Source of the DNA: Oscillatoria acuminata PCC 6304
GTDB lineage: Bacteria > Cyanobacteriota > Cyanobacteriia > Cyanobacteriales > Laspinemataceae
NCBI RefSeq assembly: GCF_000317105.1
Contig: NC_019693.1
Span: 2,294,001-2,358,000 of the forward strand
Direction of reading: 5' to 3'
Length of the DNA: 64,000 nucleotides
The notes under the pieces are model-generated. The model searched no databases. It worked only from the letters and a program-made list of their open reading frames with translations, and was not told the origin of the DNA. The translations under genes and the position numbers were made by a program. Positions 17,151 to 26,625 of the stretch are shown here, piece after piece; within the stretch, counting starts at the first letter, position 1; every line of letters begins with the position of its first letter.

Positions 17151-18122
17151 TTATCGACCAGGGATCTGACTTCCAAAGTCCTCTAGGATCAAGTCGAAGT
17201 TGAGCTGGGGAAGGAACTGGTTATCAAAGCTTTGGAAGCGGATTCCTGTATCTTTGTAAACCAGGTACTCTCCAAAGGTGATGCTACCGTACCGGCCAAA
17301 TTGGGCGGAGTCAAGGGCAGACAGGAGTGAACCAGCCAGGTTGCTGCGATCGAGACGGAAGACCATGAATTGCAATCTTGCCGTGCTCAGGAGATCGAAG
17401 ATGGCCACTGCATCCCCTGGGTTGGTAGTCCGTGCCACCACACTGGCTAAACTGACGCTGTTATAGCCTTCTAACAATCCAATTCCACCTCTGGCAAAAG
17501 CAGCTTCTGCCGAGTTCAGAATGGCTATGGTGTTAGGCTTGGTGAGCGCAGCCTGAACTAGAGGAGTATTAATCAATTGACCTAAGGGAATCCCGAGTCG
17601 GTTAGCAAGACCTTGCAGGAAGCTTAAGACATCAGTAGGAATACCCGGGAACTGTGGAGGCTGGACCGGAGGCTGGACCGGAGGCTGGACCGGAGGCTGG
17701 ACCGGAGGCTGGACCGGCGGCTGAACCGGAGGCTGGACCGGCGGCTGGACCGGCGGCTGGACCGGAGGCTGGACCGGAGGCTGAACCGGAGGCTGAACCG
17801 GAGGCTGGACCGGAGGCTGAACCGGCGGCTGAACCGGAGGCTGAACCGGAGGCTGAACCGGCGGCTGGACCGGAGGCTGAACCGGCGGTTGAACCGGCGG
17901 TGTCGGCGGCTGTGTCGGAGGAGGCGCTACTGGTGTTCCGATCGGTAACGCAGGCGTAATCGGATCTGCCGGAATAATCGGATTAATCGGTGAAATTACA
18001 GATTGAGCATTCGCTGGTTCTGCTGCGGAGATCGAGATCGCAGAGGCAGTAGCCGCAAGACCTACAAATAAGAGGCGGCTACTGGATGATTTAAGTTTCG
18101 AGAATCGCTGTTTTCCGTTCAT
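17151..18122 (-). CDS. exported protein with a PPVQ repeat tract, function unknown
   Basis: This 323-residue protein has a signal peptide (basic start, hydrophobic run, AEPANAQ cleavage region near 35-40). After that comes a low-complexity tract of about 20 PPVQ units (about residues 70-155), then a globular C-terminal domain of ~160 residues (IPTDVLSFLQGLANRLGIPL, INTPLVQAAL, then a mixed segment ending SQIPGR). The proline tract should be an extended, stiff spacer through the periplasm or cell wall. An in-frame TTG at 18149 is rejected; ATG 18122 gives a clean signal peptide. I do not recognise the C-terminal domain with confidence. It sits beside another exported protein of unknown function. 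Confidence 0.75.
   Translation of the reverse strand: MNGKQRFSKLKSSSSRLLFVGLAATASAISISAAEPANAQSVISPINPIIPADPITPALPIGTPVAPPPTQPPTPPVQPPVQPPVQPPVQPPVQPPVQPPVQPPVQPPVQPPVQPPVQPPVQPPVQPPVQPPVQPPVQPPVQPPVQPPVQPPVQPPQFPGIPTDVLSFLQGLANRLGIPLGQLINTPLVQAALTKPNTIAILNSAEAAFARGGIGLLEGYNSVSLASVVARTTNPGDAVAIFDLLSTARLQFMVFRLDRSNLAGSLLSALDSAQFGRYGSITFGEYLVYKDTGIRFQSFDNQFLPQLNFDLILEDFGSQIPGR
17656..17900. repeat. 12-bp tandem repeat encoding PPVQ
   Basis: About 20 head-to-tail copies of GGCTGGACCGGA-type units (variants with GGCGG or TGAACC) encode the PPVQ tract on the minus strand. Unit variation is mainly synonymous. The tract is prone to length change. Confidence 0.9.
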
Positions 18123-18662
18123 ATAACCACATCCCGCGAAAATACCCAACTCAAAACAGTTGGGAGGAAGCGATGCGGGTATAGCCGCTTCCTATGGACA
18201 GTTGGTGTTCATATTGGAGCACCGAGAGTTCTGGAATCAAACTCTAATCGACCGCCCATCAACGTTGACGCAAACACTCCTTAGAGTCTTGGATACAAGA
18301 CATCTACCATCTGGATCACTTCAATCCCCGAAAAGGAGATGAAGTGGCTAATTGTTTTCAACCCTCCAACCCTATCTCATTTAGGAACATCCGTGGGGTG
18401 ATAGTGGGAAGGGTTGACCTGGTGACTTCACGTCATATTTTGCCAGGGTTCTGCTACTCTGTGCATCAAAGGCTTGGGAGTTGGGTAATTTTATTCCCAC
18501 TTGGACTAGATAGGTATTTAAAAATACCCATTTACCTTTGATCTGTGATTACCAAACCTGTTCATTGTTTGGGTAATGCATTTACTTGTTTTATCGTAAC
18601 TAGAGGTGGCAGCACCGTTTTCGCTTTCTCCAAAAAGGAGAGAAAAAGGCCCGCGCTGTTGT
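18123..18662. other. intergenic region between two exported-protein genes
   Basis: About 540 bases without a supported gene; frames at 18160-18736 lack ribosome binding sites. A short hairpin (TTTCTCC near 18629, GGAGAGAAA near 18643) lies 12-35 bases past the stop of the minus-strand gene at 18663 and could end its transcript. The rest presumably includes the promoter of the PPVQ gene. Confidence 0.45.
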
Positions 18663-20585
18663 TTAAAAAGAAATGCCGTAGACTATATTCAAATTTAAGC
18701 GCACCCCATCACCGGCGTTACCTGTTAAGTCATTGAGTCCAAAGCTCGCGACCAAGGGAATCCTCTTAAAGGGTACCACAGATAAGCCCATTGTCAAGTC
18801 TTGCCCAGTCCACTCAGCGATCGCATGAGCCTGGGAACCCATTGAGGTGGCGAAACTCCCAAATATATTCAATTGGGTCCCGCCAAATTGATCCGTAGGA
18901 TCGATATTGGGTGCGGTTCGGAAGACTCCATTGCCAACCCCTAGGGTCACAAACCCCAGACTAAAGGGTTTTTCAATGTCTTCATCAAAAATCAGGACCT
19001 TACTCACCGAGCTATAGAAACTGCGGCCTGTATCACTGGCTGCATCTATCCAATCTACGAGATTGACCACTCCCACTGAAACGGAAAAATTGTTCGGGAG
19101 TAGACGACTGGCTTGCAGGCTAATGCTGCCTGCACCGAGATTATCTGTTGCTCCACTATCATTAGACAAACCTGTAATCGATAGAGTTGCATCCAGCCCG
19201 ATCGACTCTTCTGGATCGCCAAACCCCATAAAAAATGAAACGGCCCCATCTTCACTCGAAAAACGATTTCGGTTGTTAAAGATCACCCCAACCCCAAGAT
19301 TGCCCCAACCCCCACCAAACCCAGTCGGGTTACTGAGGGTAATTCCCGGAAAGTTCCCCGGTGCGCCTAAGGCAACGGCAATTCGTCGCATTTGTCTACT
19401 GGTTAATGATTCGATAAAACTCAGCAAAATTTGAGCTTCTGCAGCGGGGAGAATAATATCTCCATCGGTTTCCCCTTGTCGGCGTTGCAGGATTTCGGTT
19501 AACTCATTCACTTGCTGGAGTTGCTCTGGGGTGAGGTCCTGTTCTCGGGCTGTTTCTAAAACAATCAGGAGTTCGGCAACTTCTTCACGGGTAAAGCTCC
19601 GGGCGGTGGGCATTTGGGAGTCAATGTTTTGCTCAATTTGAGCCAGTTCTTCCTCACTCAAGGAGCCAATTAAGTTTTGGAGCTGTTCGGCTCGTTCAGG
19701 AGATAAGATCACCACCAGATCTCCTTGGGCTTCAAGTGCCTCTAGTTCCTCGACTAGACTTTGAATTTCCTGGCGTTGTTGGGGTCGTAAATTTAACCGT
19801 TGGATGATGCTCACAAATGAGATCAACTCTTGTACTGTTGCGCGATCGAGGCGAGTCCCTTGGGCGAGTTCCACACCTACAGCAGATTGGATTTGAGCGC
19901 GTTCTTGTTGGGTCAGAGACTCGATCAGCGAGAGGACCAGTTGGGTTTGCTCAGGAGATAGAATGGCTTGGGGCTGCCCCTGTGCTTGAATTGCTTCTAA
20001 ATCTTGAATTAGCCTGGAAATCTCCTGAGTTTGCTGGGGCCGAAGTGTCAGCTGTTGAATTCCGCCCAGGATTAATAAAATTTCAGAAATCTCTTGTTGG
20101 GTGAATAAACCCACTTGCACTTCAGGCAAATCCAGGGCCTCCTGAATCTGTGAGACTTCTTGAGGGGTTAGGGAAGTCAGCAACCCGCGAATTTGTTGCG
20201 CTTGGCTAGAGGAGAGGACTACCTGGGGCTGCCCCTGAGCAGTGAGTTGTTCTAATTCTCCAATCAGGGAGCGGATCTCCTGAGCTTGTTGGGGTCTTAG
20301 TCCTTGCCGTTCGACCTCTCGGAACAAGAGGATGATCTGTTCGAGTTCTCTTTGAGTGTAGGTAACCACTGACTCCTGGGTTGGAGTAGTGGGCGGAACA
20401 GGTCTGGTATTCTGTTTGCTGTTGGGCAACTCAGCAGTCTGCCCGGTTGTGTTCAGGACCTGGATAGGTTGAGGATTGGCTAAACTTAATCCTGATGGCA
20501 GCAAGATGGCTGCACTAATACCGGCCAGCAAACTCAGACGCAATACAAGCTGATCTAAGAACACACCTAAAACTCCCCATACCAT
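18663..20585 (-). CDS. exported protein with four helical repeats and a barrel-like C-terminus, function unknown
   Basis: This 640-residue protein has an N-terminal hydrophobic signal segment (about 12-37). It then has four diverged repeats of ~85 residues (about 75-415) built on the pattern LRPQQxQEIxxLIxELExL, AQGQPQVVLSxxQAQ, LTxQExxQIQ; they are Gln/Glu/Leu-rich and predicted helical. The C-terminal ~220 residues (from about 420) are glycine- and aromatic-rich with alternating hydrophobics and end in Phe, as in outer-membrane beta-barrels. The architecture suggests a periplasmic helical rod attached to a barrel. I know no family with this combination. The start is the ATG at 20585. Confidence 0.75.
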   Translation of the reverse strand: MVWGVLGVFLDQLVLRLSLLAGISAAILLPSGLSLANPQPIQVLNTTGQTAELPNSKQNTRPVPPTTPTQESVVTYTQRELEQIILLFREVERQGLRPQQAQEIRSLIGELEQLTAQGQPQVVLSSSQAQQIRGLLTSLTPQEVSQIQEALDLPEVQVGLFTQQEISEILLILGGIQQLTLRPQQTQEISRLIQDLEAIQAQGQPQAILSPEQTQLVLSLIESLTQQERAQIQSAVGVELAQGTRLDRATVQELISFVSIIQRLNLRPQQRQEIQSLVEELEALEAQGDLVVILSPERAEQLQNLIGSLSEEELAQIEQNIDSQMPTARSFTREEVAELLIVLETAREQDLTPEQLQQVNELTEILQRRQGETDGDIILPAAEAQILLSFIESLTSRQMRRIAVALGAPGNFPGITLSNPTGFGGGWGNLGVGVIFNNRNRFSSEDGAVSFFMGFGDPEESIGLDATLSITGLSNDSGATDNLGAGSISLQASRLLPNNFSVSVGVVNLVDWIDAASDTGRSFYSSVSKVLIFDEDIEKPFSLGFVTLGVGNGVFRTAPNIDPTDQFGGTQLNIFGSFATSMGSQAHAIAEWTGQDLTMGLSVVPFKRIPLVASFGLNDLTGNAGDGVRLNLNIVYGISF

Positions 20586-21045
20586 GTTTAAACAAGTATC
20601 CAGTGAACCACATTGGTCTCCGGAAATACAAGCCTTTCCTATCTACAAATTGTCAAACTTAAGCTCCCACAGGTGTTTGAGCTTAACCGTGCGTGACGCT
20701 CATCCACAATAGCATTGTTCCCGAGCTTCAACACACCGAGTTATTGGATCGGACTCTCTAAAATTTTCAACTCGTCCAAAATCTCTCAATTTTCCGAGGG
20801 CCAGAAGGGTGATCGGAAGGCTGGAGGGGCCTCCCGGAGCAATTGCGGATTTGTTTTAAAGGCGCATTAACTAAGACTGTTTTCCCCCTTCTAAAAAGCG
20901 AAAAATTTTGTCACTGTTTCCTGATGCTAGGGAATCCTTGGTCGGAAACCGTGCCAGGTTTTAATCAATTTACGATATTCTAAATTTTATAACAGTTATA
21001 TTGCAATGAGGGCTGTAAACTTTTTGGACTATTCAATAGAAAAAA
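20586..21045. other. intergenic region with no visible gene
   Basis: About 460 bases upstream of the 640-residue protein gene. Stop codons interrupt all frames and no tRNA or repeat is seen. It likely contains the promoter for the minus-strand gene. Confidence 0.4.
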
Positions 21046-21071
21046 CCGCCAAAAATTTAATCTTTTGGCGG
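21046..21071 (-). terminator. intrinsic terminator of the polysaccharide cluster
   Basis: A 9-bp stem (CCGCCAAAA / TTTTGGCGG) is followed on the minus strand by TTTTTTCTATTG. It lies about 200 bases past the stop of the Wzc-like gene, the last gene of the 29.5-21.3 kb minus-strand cluster. Confidence 0.82.
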
Positions 21072-21268
21072 AGGGTTTAGACCCGTTTTAAACCGGGAAT
21101 ATAATAATGGTCTTAAATAAGTAGGGGGATGTTTTTAGGGTCAATTTCTGAAAGTTTATAGTCTATTGGCTGTCCGAATCATTATAGACCAGCGATCGCG
21201 GAAATTCGGTGATCCCCAAGGAGAAATGGGCGACTAAAACTCAATTGGACTGGAGCAAACCCACCTCG

Positions 21269-23455
21269 CTACCGGCTGGTGCGGGTGGGGATTTTGGGCG
21301 GCTTGCTGTCCATTGATTCAAGCTGGGGAGCTTCGGCGCTGTGAGCGAGGGTTAAGGGGGGTTTGCTGGGAATGCTTTCTGGTAATAGCACGGGAATATC
21401 GGCACCATTAATCACAGCACCTAAGAGTTGGACTGTTTCTGATTCAGTCAGGGGTTCGACATATTCCGTTAACATTCCGCCTTGGGTGTAGAGGGGTCGG
21501 GTGACGAGAATCATCCCATCGCTAAAGGGTTCTAGTAGAAAGGCATCGTTGTTAACACTGAGTGCAGGAGAGTCTAAAATAACTAAATCAAACCGAGCTT
21601 TGGCATCTTCGAGGAGTCGGCGGAATTCGTTGGATTCGATCGCCGCTGCGCTGTTTTTGAGAGGACCGGCACTGGGCACAACGTAGAGGTTTTCAATTTC
21701 TGGTGCGAGGCGAATGCATTGGTGGAACTGTCCGTAATAGCGCAGGGGTTCAAGGTTGGCATCGGGTTCGATCGCCACTTGCAGACTCTGCGCTTGGGAG
21801 GGCGATCGCAAATCCGCTTCAATCAGTAACGTCCGCTTCCCTGCACGCGCTGCGGCGATCGCCAAATTATAAGCACAAAAAGTTTTGCCCTCTTTAGGAG
21901 CAACACTAGTAATCAACAAGACCTTGGGTGCTTTTTCTCCAATCCGCAACAAATTACTGCGGATCTTTTCATAAAACTCCAAATAAGGAGAATCCGGATC
22001 CATCAAAATCGGCATCTCGTGAGCCCTGAACTCCGGAGCAAACACCTCGGGTAAAATTCCCAAAATGCGGAGGTCCTGTTGCTGCAACGCCCCGCGAACT
22101 TCCTCCATCGTATAAAATTTTCCTTCGAGCAAGGAAATCACAAAAATTAAGGCATTCCCCAATAGGATGCCAACGAGCCCCCCAATGGCGAAAATCAGCG
22201 CCGGGGGTTGTGCAGAGACTTCGTTTTGAGAAACCGATGCTTCTTGGGCCACACTCAAACTGCTGGACGTTTCGGCTTCAGCCGCTCTCGCATCCGCCAA
22301 AGCTTGCTGCATTTTATTGTAAAGCTCTTGCTTGAGTGCCACCTGTTGCGCTAACCGTCCCCGTTCAAGCTGTTTGTTCGGCAGGGTTTGATAATCCCGC
22401 TGCAATTGTTGTTCGGTTTGGGTCAGAGAATTCAATTGCTGGACCAGAGTTTGCCGTTGGGTTTGTAAATTCACCAAGGTTTGCGCTAACTGTTGCCTTG
22501 CCGGGTCAAGACTACTGTCCTTGCGAATTTGGACGCTATTGAGTAAGGGGGCAGCCATTCCTCCGCCACCAATGACTTCTGTAGCTCGCCGCTCCAACAA
22601 TTCATTGTAAGAGGTTTCCTGCTTTTGCAACTCAACCATCTGGGGATGGAGGGGGCGAAAATTTTTACTGAGGAGTTCACGCTGGGACTCAATTTGATGG
22701 AGGGCTGCTCTCAATTGGGCGATAATTGGGTCAGCGCTGAGGGCTTGAGAGACGTAGGCTTGATCCACCGTCAAGCCTAGGCGCTGTTCTAAACTCGCTA
22801 GTTGGGCATCAAGCCCTTCTAACTGTAAGCGAATATCGCGCTGCTGATTTTGGTTGGCGACGATCGCCCCAGCCAATCCCCCACTTCTGGCAGCCAAGAT
22901 TGCTACCGCCTCTTCCCGTTCGTACTCTTCGAGGTTCTGTTCTGCCGCTGTGAGTTCCCCCAGAGCTTCCGGCAACCGCTCCTCAATGGTGTCGATCATC
23001 CGTCGTAAGGCAGAAGTATTGAGCATTCGGCTTTGCTCAATCATGGCTTCCATGAGCGCTTGCACGGTGGTTTGGGCGGTTTCCCGATTCAGATGAGTAT
23101 AGACCAGTTCAATCTGAGGGGGACCATCGGATTTTGGGGGCCTTACCGTTACGTCCCGGGCCAATTTTCTGGGTTCTTCATTCACCTGGATTCCCACCGC
23201 CGTCACCACATTCTCAGCCAAAAGAATCTCTCGGGGAAGTTGCTTACCCTGTTCTTGAATTTGGCTGCCCGTGGTGGAGAACGTCACCGCCGGCGTGGTG
23301 TAAGTCATCGCTCCGCGCGCCCGATAGGTCACTTCTGGAGGGGGTTGCATTGCCACAAATCCCGCCCCGCCCAAGGTGAGGACAAAAGCAGCGAAGCCAA
23401 ACCATTTGTATTTACCAAAAGCGATCGCGTAGCGCTTGAGAATAGGTGGAGCCAT
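21269..23455 (-). CDS. Wzc-like chain-length determinant with cytoplasmic ATPase domain
   Basis: This 728-residue protein has the layout of a polysaccharide copolymerase/BY-kinase. There is an N-terminal membrane helix (about 15-33), a long periplasmic Wzz region with coiled coil (about 150-400), a second helix near 425-445, and a C-terminal P-loop domain with SVAPKEGKTFCAYNLAIA (Walker A), LLIEADLRSP (Walker A') and LVILDSPALSVNNDA (Walker B). It controls chain length and export of surface polysaccharide. The C-terminal tail lacks a tyrosine cluster and Walker A' has Glu where Asp is usual, so tyrosine autokinase activity is doubtful. It is the last gene of the cluster. No strong ribosome binding site is seen at ATG 23455. 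Confidence 0.88.
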   Translation of the reverse strand: MAPPILKRYAIAFGKYKWFGFAAFVLTLGGAGFVAMQPPPEVTYRARGAMTYTTPAVTFSTTGSQIQEQGKQLPREILLAENVVTAVGIQVNEEPRKLARDVTVRPPKSDGPPQIELVYTHLNRETAQTTVQALMEAMIEQSRMLNTSALRRMIDTIEERLPEALGELTAAEQNLEEYEREEAVAILAARSGGLAGAIVANQNQQRDIRLQLEGLDAQLASLEQRLGLTVDQAYVSQALSADPIIAQLRAALHQIESQRELLSKNFRPLHPQMVELQKQETSYNELLERRATEVIGGGGMAAPLLNSVQIRKDSSLDPARQQLAQTLVNLQTQRQTLVQQLNSLTQTEQQLQRDYQTLPNKQLERGRLAQQVALKQELYNKMQQALADARAAEAETSSSLSVAQEASVSQNEVSAQPPALIFAIGGLVGILLGNALIFVISLLEGKFYTMEEVRGALQQQDLRILGILPEVFAPEFRAHEMPILMDPDSPYLEFYEKIRSNLLRIGEKAPKVLLITSVAPKEGKTFCAYNLAIAAARAGKRTLLIEADLRSPSQAQSLQVAIEPDANLEPLRYYGQFHQCIRLAPEIENLYVVPSAGPLKNSAAAIESNEFRRLLEDAKARFDLVILDSPALSVNNDAFLLEPFSDGMILVTRPLYTQGGMLTEYVEPLTESETVQLLGAVINGADIPVLLPESIPSKPPLTLAHSAEAPQLESMDSKPPKIPTRTSR

Positions 23456-23500
23456 GATAGGAATAGGGATAAAGATGAAGGAGCTAAAGATTAAGTGGAG

Positions 23501-23549
23501 AGCGTCTGCTTTCCCTACTATTCTTCAGAAAGTAGGGAAAGCAGACGCT
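23501..23549. repeat. long perfect hairpin between SLBB and Wzc-like genes
   Basis: The 19-nt arms AGCGTCTGCTTTCCCTACT and AGTAGGGAAAGCAGACGCT pair perfectly around an 11-nt loop. No T-run follows on either strand, so it is more likely an RNA processing or stability element, or a dispersed repeat, than a terminator. Confidence 0.75.
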
Positions 23550-23631
23550 TCGACCCCTAAATTCTTTTGTTTAATTTAGACTTGCTGCAGAGACCCTCAC
23601 TCAATTCTACCATAAGACAGTCCCGGGCTGA

Positions 23632-26397
23632 TTAATTGTTGGTATTATTTTCATCGTTATTGCCATCGGGTCCAAAGAGGAGTCGGGCACTATCTCTCAA
23701 GGAATCAAAAAACAGTAAAAATCCTAGAACATCTCGAAAGGGTTGAGTAAAGGTCCCGAGGGCATAAGTGATTTTCCCCACCAGATTGCGACCAATGACA
23801 ATCACATCATTGTTTTCTAACGGTACATTTTGAGCCAGATCCCCGCGCAAGAGTTGTTGGGCATTGATTTCCCGAGTCACCGCTTTACCCTGTTCGGGAT
23901 CGAAGCGGATCAGGGCAATATTATTCAGGTCTGCACTCAGAATAGGAACCGCATTCAGAATATCTGCAAAGGTACTGCCACTAGGAACGGGAACGACGCT
24001 AATGCCGCCTGCGGGATAGCTCAAAACGCGGACGACAATCTGCGGGACGGATAGAGTTGAACGAGAAACTAAGACGCGATCATAATATTCATCCGTGCTG
24101 CTTTCTAGGGTGGGAACGAACACCACATCTCCATTAGCTAACCGGAGTTCGGGAAGTGCCGCCCCAGTGAGCAGGGGGGTGTACAGGTCCAGAACTTCTT
24201 CGGAAATTGACCCATTATCCAGGGCCCGACGGACCCGAACCGCTCTTAAATCAGCATTAGAGGTAATCCCTCCAGCCACGAGCATGGCATCAGCTACTGG
24301 GCGATCGGAGGGGGGAACGGTAAAAAATCCGGGCTGTGCCACTTCTCCGAGAATCGTCACATTGACGGGAATGGCCGCAGCTAGGGTGGATCCGGCGACA
24401 ATGCGCGGGTTATATCCTGGGTCTTGGTTTAATCCCAATTTAGGGACAATGACCACATCCCCATTTCCCAACCGAAGATCCGGTAACGGAGTGCCCGTTT
24501 CCAGAGCAGCGTAGAGGTTGACCCGTTCTTCACTGACGGTGCCATTGGCCATCACCCGACAGATGAGGACGGTCCGCAAGTCTGCCGCAGTGGTAATCCC
24601 ACCGGCAGCCTGCAAGGCAGTGGGAATGGGACTCAGGGAAGGGGGGAGCACATGAAATCCCGGGGCGACGACTTCTCCGAGGACGGTAATGGCTACGGAC
24701 TGTTGGGCCGCTAGGGTGGAAGTGGAAACGGCGTTACTGTCATAAGTCCGGGCTTCTTCTAACCCGAGTTTAGGGATGATCAGCACATCTCCATTGGCTA
24801 ATCGGAGATCCGAGAAGGGGGTACTGCCTTGTAATGAGGAGAGTAAATTGATGGATTCTTCGCTAACGCGACCATCAGGCAGGGTTCGCCGGACCCGAAC
24901 GCCTCGCAAATCAGCAACGGGAGTGGTTCCCCCGGCAATCTGTAATGCAGTAGGAATGGGACGGGGGGAAGCGGGGAGGATATAGAATCCCGGTTGGGTG
25001 ACTTCCCCGACGATGGTAATGCCGACGGGTTGGGGGGTGGTTAAGGTGGAGTTAGAAACGACGTTGTTGTTGTAGTTAAAGGCGGCGTCGTTTAAATCGA
25101 GGGTGGGGACGATGATGATATCCCCATTGCCGAGGCGCAGTTCGGGAAAGGGGGTGCTGGTTTGTAAGGGGGAATACAGGTCAATGGTTTCCTCGCTAAG
25201 GCGTCCATCGGTGAGGACTCGTCGCACCCGGACCGATCGCAGGTCAGCAGCAGGTGTAGATCCTCCCGCAATCACTAAGGCATCTTGGATGGGATTGACC
25301 GAGGGGGGGAGATTATAAAACCCCGGACGAGTGACTTCTCCAATGACGCGGATGCCGACAGCTTGGGGAGGAGAGAGGCGCGATCGCGCGACGATGTTGC
25401 TGTCATTAATCTGAGCTTCACTTAAGGTTTGTTTAGGGACAATCAGGATATCCCCTTCTTGCAGCAAGAGATCCGGTGGGGGACTGCCTGCTTGCAAGGA
25501 CACCAACAGGTTGAGGCGTTGTTGCAAAAACCGGCCATCGCCCAGGGGACGTCGGATCAGGATGGAGGTCAGGTCAGCTCCGGGTGTGGTCCCGCCTACG
25601 GTGGTTAAAATGTCTGAAATTCGGGTATTGTCTGCCGCAAAGAAATAAAAGCCCGGTTGGGTGACTTCTCCGGTGACGGTAATATTCACCCCACGTTTGG
25701 CAATTAAGGCGACATTGACTTGGGGATCGACTAAAAATTCATTTAAACCGGATTGAATCCTTTGTTGAGCTTGTTGTGGCGTTAACCCAGAAATCTCAAT
25801 GGGTCCTAATAACTGCATGACGATTTGCCCTTGGGGACTCACTGTCGTTTGAATGCTGATGTTTTGATAGGGTTGGACATCAATAACAATCTGATCCCCA
25901 GGGGCAAGTTGGTAGGATTCCGTGGGAAATTGGCTAACGGGAATGATGTCAGGGGTCTCTAGGAAGGGGTTGGGCTCAGAGACGGCTGGTGCGGGAGGGG
26001 CGGTGGGAATCGGAGGCGGGGCTTGAGGGGGGATGGGGGAGGGGGTCAAGGTTTGAGGGGCGATCGCCTGCTGAGGGTTCGGGGAGGGCAATCCTTGACG
26101 GGGTTGGCAAAATTGGCTCAGTTGAGGGTTGCTGGTCGGAGTAGGCGGGGGGAATTGACCTGGAGGCGGGGGAACAGGGGGTCCGGGTTGAATGGAAGGC
26201 AAAGATGGATCTAGGGGATTGGGTATCCCTTGGGCAAGTTCTGGGGGGGTCGGGGCGCTGAGTGCCGGGGAGATTCCGGTATTGAAGGCGAGGGTCAACA
26301 CTGCCGCTAGAGGCATGACCGTAGCTCCCGTATGTAACCCTGCTAGGGTCAAGGCAGTGAGGTGGTAAAACTGTCTGACAGAGGAAGATTCAATCAT
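23632..26397 (-). CDS. polysaccharide export protein with multiple SLBB domains (Wza-like)
   Basis: This protein of ~921 residues starts with a signal peptide (hydrophobic run ending AAVLTLAFNTGISPALSA) and a proline-rich linker (about 70-165). A poly-export domain follows (YQLAPGDQIVIDVQPYQNIS), then six SLBB-type repeats each built on GEVTQPGFY, AGGxTPxADLRxVRVRR and LRLxNGDVxIVP; the last is divergent. Wza-type proteins form the outer-membrane pore for polysaccharide; the family usually has two SLBB domains, so this is expanded. The frame opens from a TTG at 26589, but ATG 26397 leads directly into the signal peptide and is preferred. It lies upstream of the Wzc-like gene, as expected for partners. 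Confidence 0.88.
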   Translation of the reverse strand: MIESSSVRQFYHLTALTLAGLHTGATVMPLAAVLTLAFNTGISPALSAPTPPELAQGIPNPLDPSLPSIQPGPPVPPPPGQFPPPTPTSNPQLSQFCQPRQGLPSPNPQQAIAPQTLTPSPIPPQAPPPIPTAPPAPAVSEPNPFLETPDIIPVSQFPTESYQLAPGDQIVIDVQPYQNISIQTTVSPQGQIVMQLLGPIEISGLTPQQAQQRIQSGLNEFLVDPQVNVALIAKRGVNITVTGEVTQPGFYFFAADNTRISDILTTVGGTTPGADLTSILIRRPLGDGRFLQQRLNLLVSLQAGSPPPDLLLQEGDILIVPKQTLSEAQINDSNIVARSRLSPPQAVGIRVIGEVTRPGFYNLPPSVNPIQDALVIAGGSTPAADLRSVRVRRVLTDGRLSEETIDLYSPLQTSTPFPELRLGNGDIIIVPTLDLNDAAFNYNNNVVSNSTLTTPQPVGITIVGEVTQPGFYILPASPRPIPTALQIAGGTTPVADLRGVRVRRTLPDGRVSEESINLLSSLQGSTPFSDLRLANGDVLIIPKLGLEEARTYDSNAVSTSTLAAQQSVAITVLGEVVAPGFHVLPPSLSPIPTALQAAGGITTAADLRTVLICRVMANGTVSEERVNLYAALETGTPLPDLRLGNGDVVIVPKLGLNQDPGYNPRIVAGSTLAAAIPVNVTILGEVAQPGFFTVPPSDRPVADAMLVAGGITSNADLRAVRVRRALDNGSISEEVLDLYTPLLTGAALPELRLANGDVVFVPTLESSTDEYYDRVLVSRSTLSVPQIVVRVLSYPAGGISVVPVPSGSTFADILNAVPILSADLNNIALIRFDPEQGKAVTREINAQQLLRGDLAQNVPLENNDVIVIGRNLVGKITYALGTFTQPFRDVLGFLLFFDSLRDSARLLFGPDGNNDENNTNN

Positions 26398-26625
26398 GAG
26401 AACGAATGACAACAATGGGTGAAGGGGTTTGGGTTCAGAAGTGGAAGGTCCGGGTTCTCCCGGTTCGTCGTTCCCCCAGCTTGTGATGAAATATCCCGAC
26501 AGAAAGGCCGATCGGCCTGTTTCTGAGCCAGGTACTTTCGTGAATTGGGGACCCCGTAGATGCGCCAGTGTTGAGGGAAAATTTTTCAAGAGTCCCTAGG
26601 AATTGCCCTTTGTCTTCTCAGGAGG

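Noticed and set aside
17656-17900. Possible CRISPR array
   Set aside because: The repeats are 12 bp, contiguous and in frame with no spacers.
17654-17959. Plus-strand 101-codon frame rich in EAGP
   Set aside because: It is the antisense reading of the PPVQ repeat tract.
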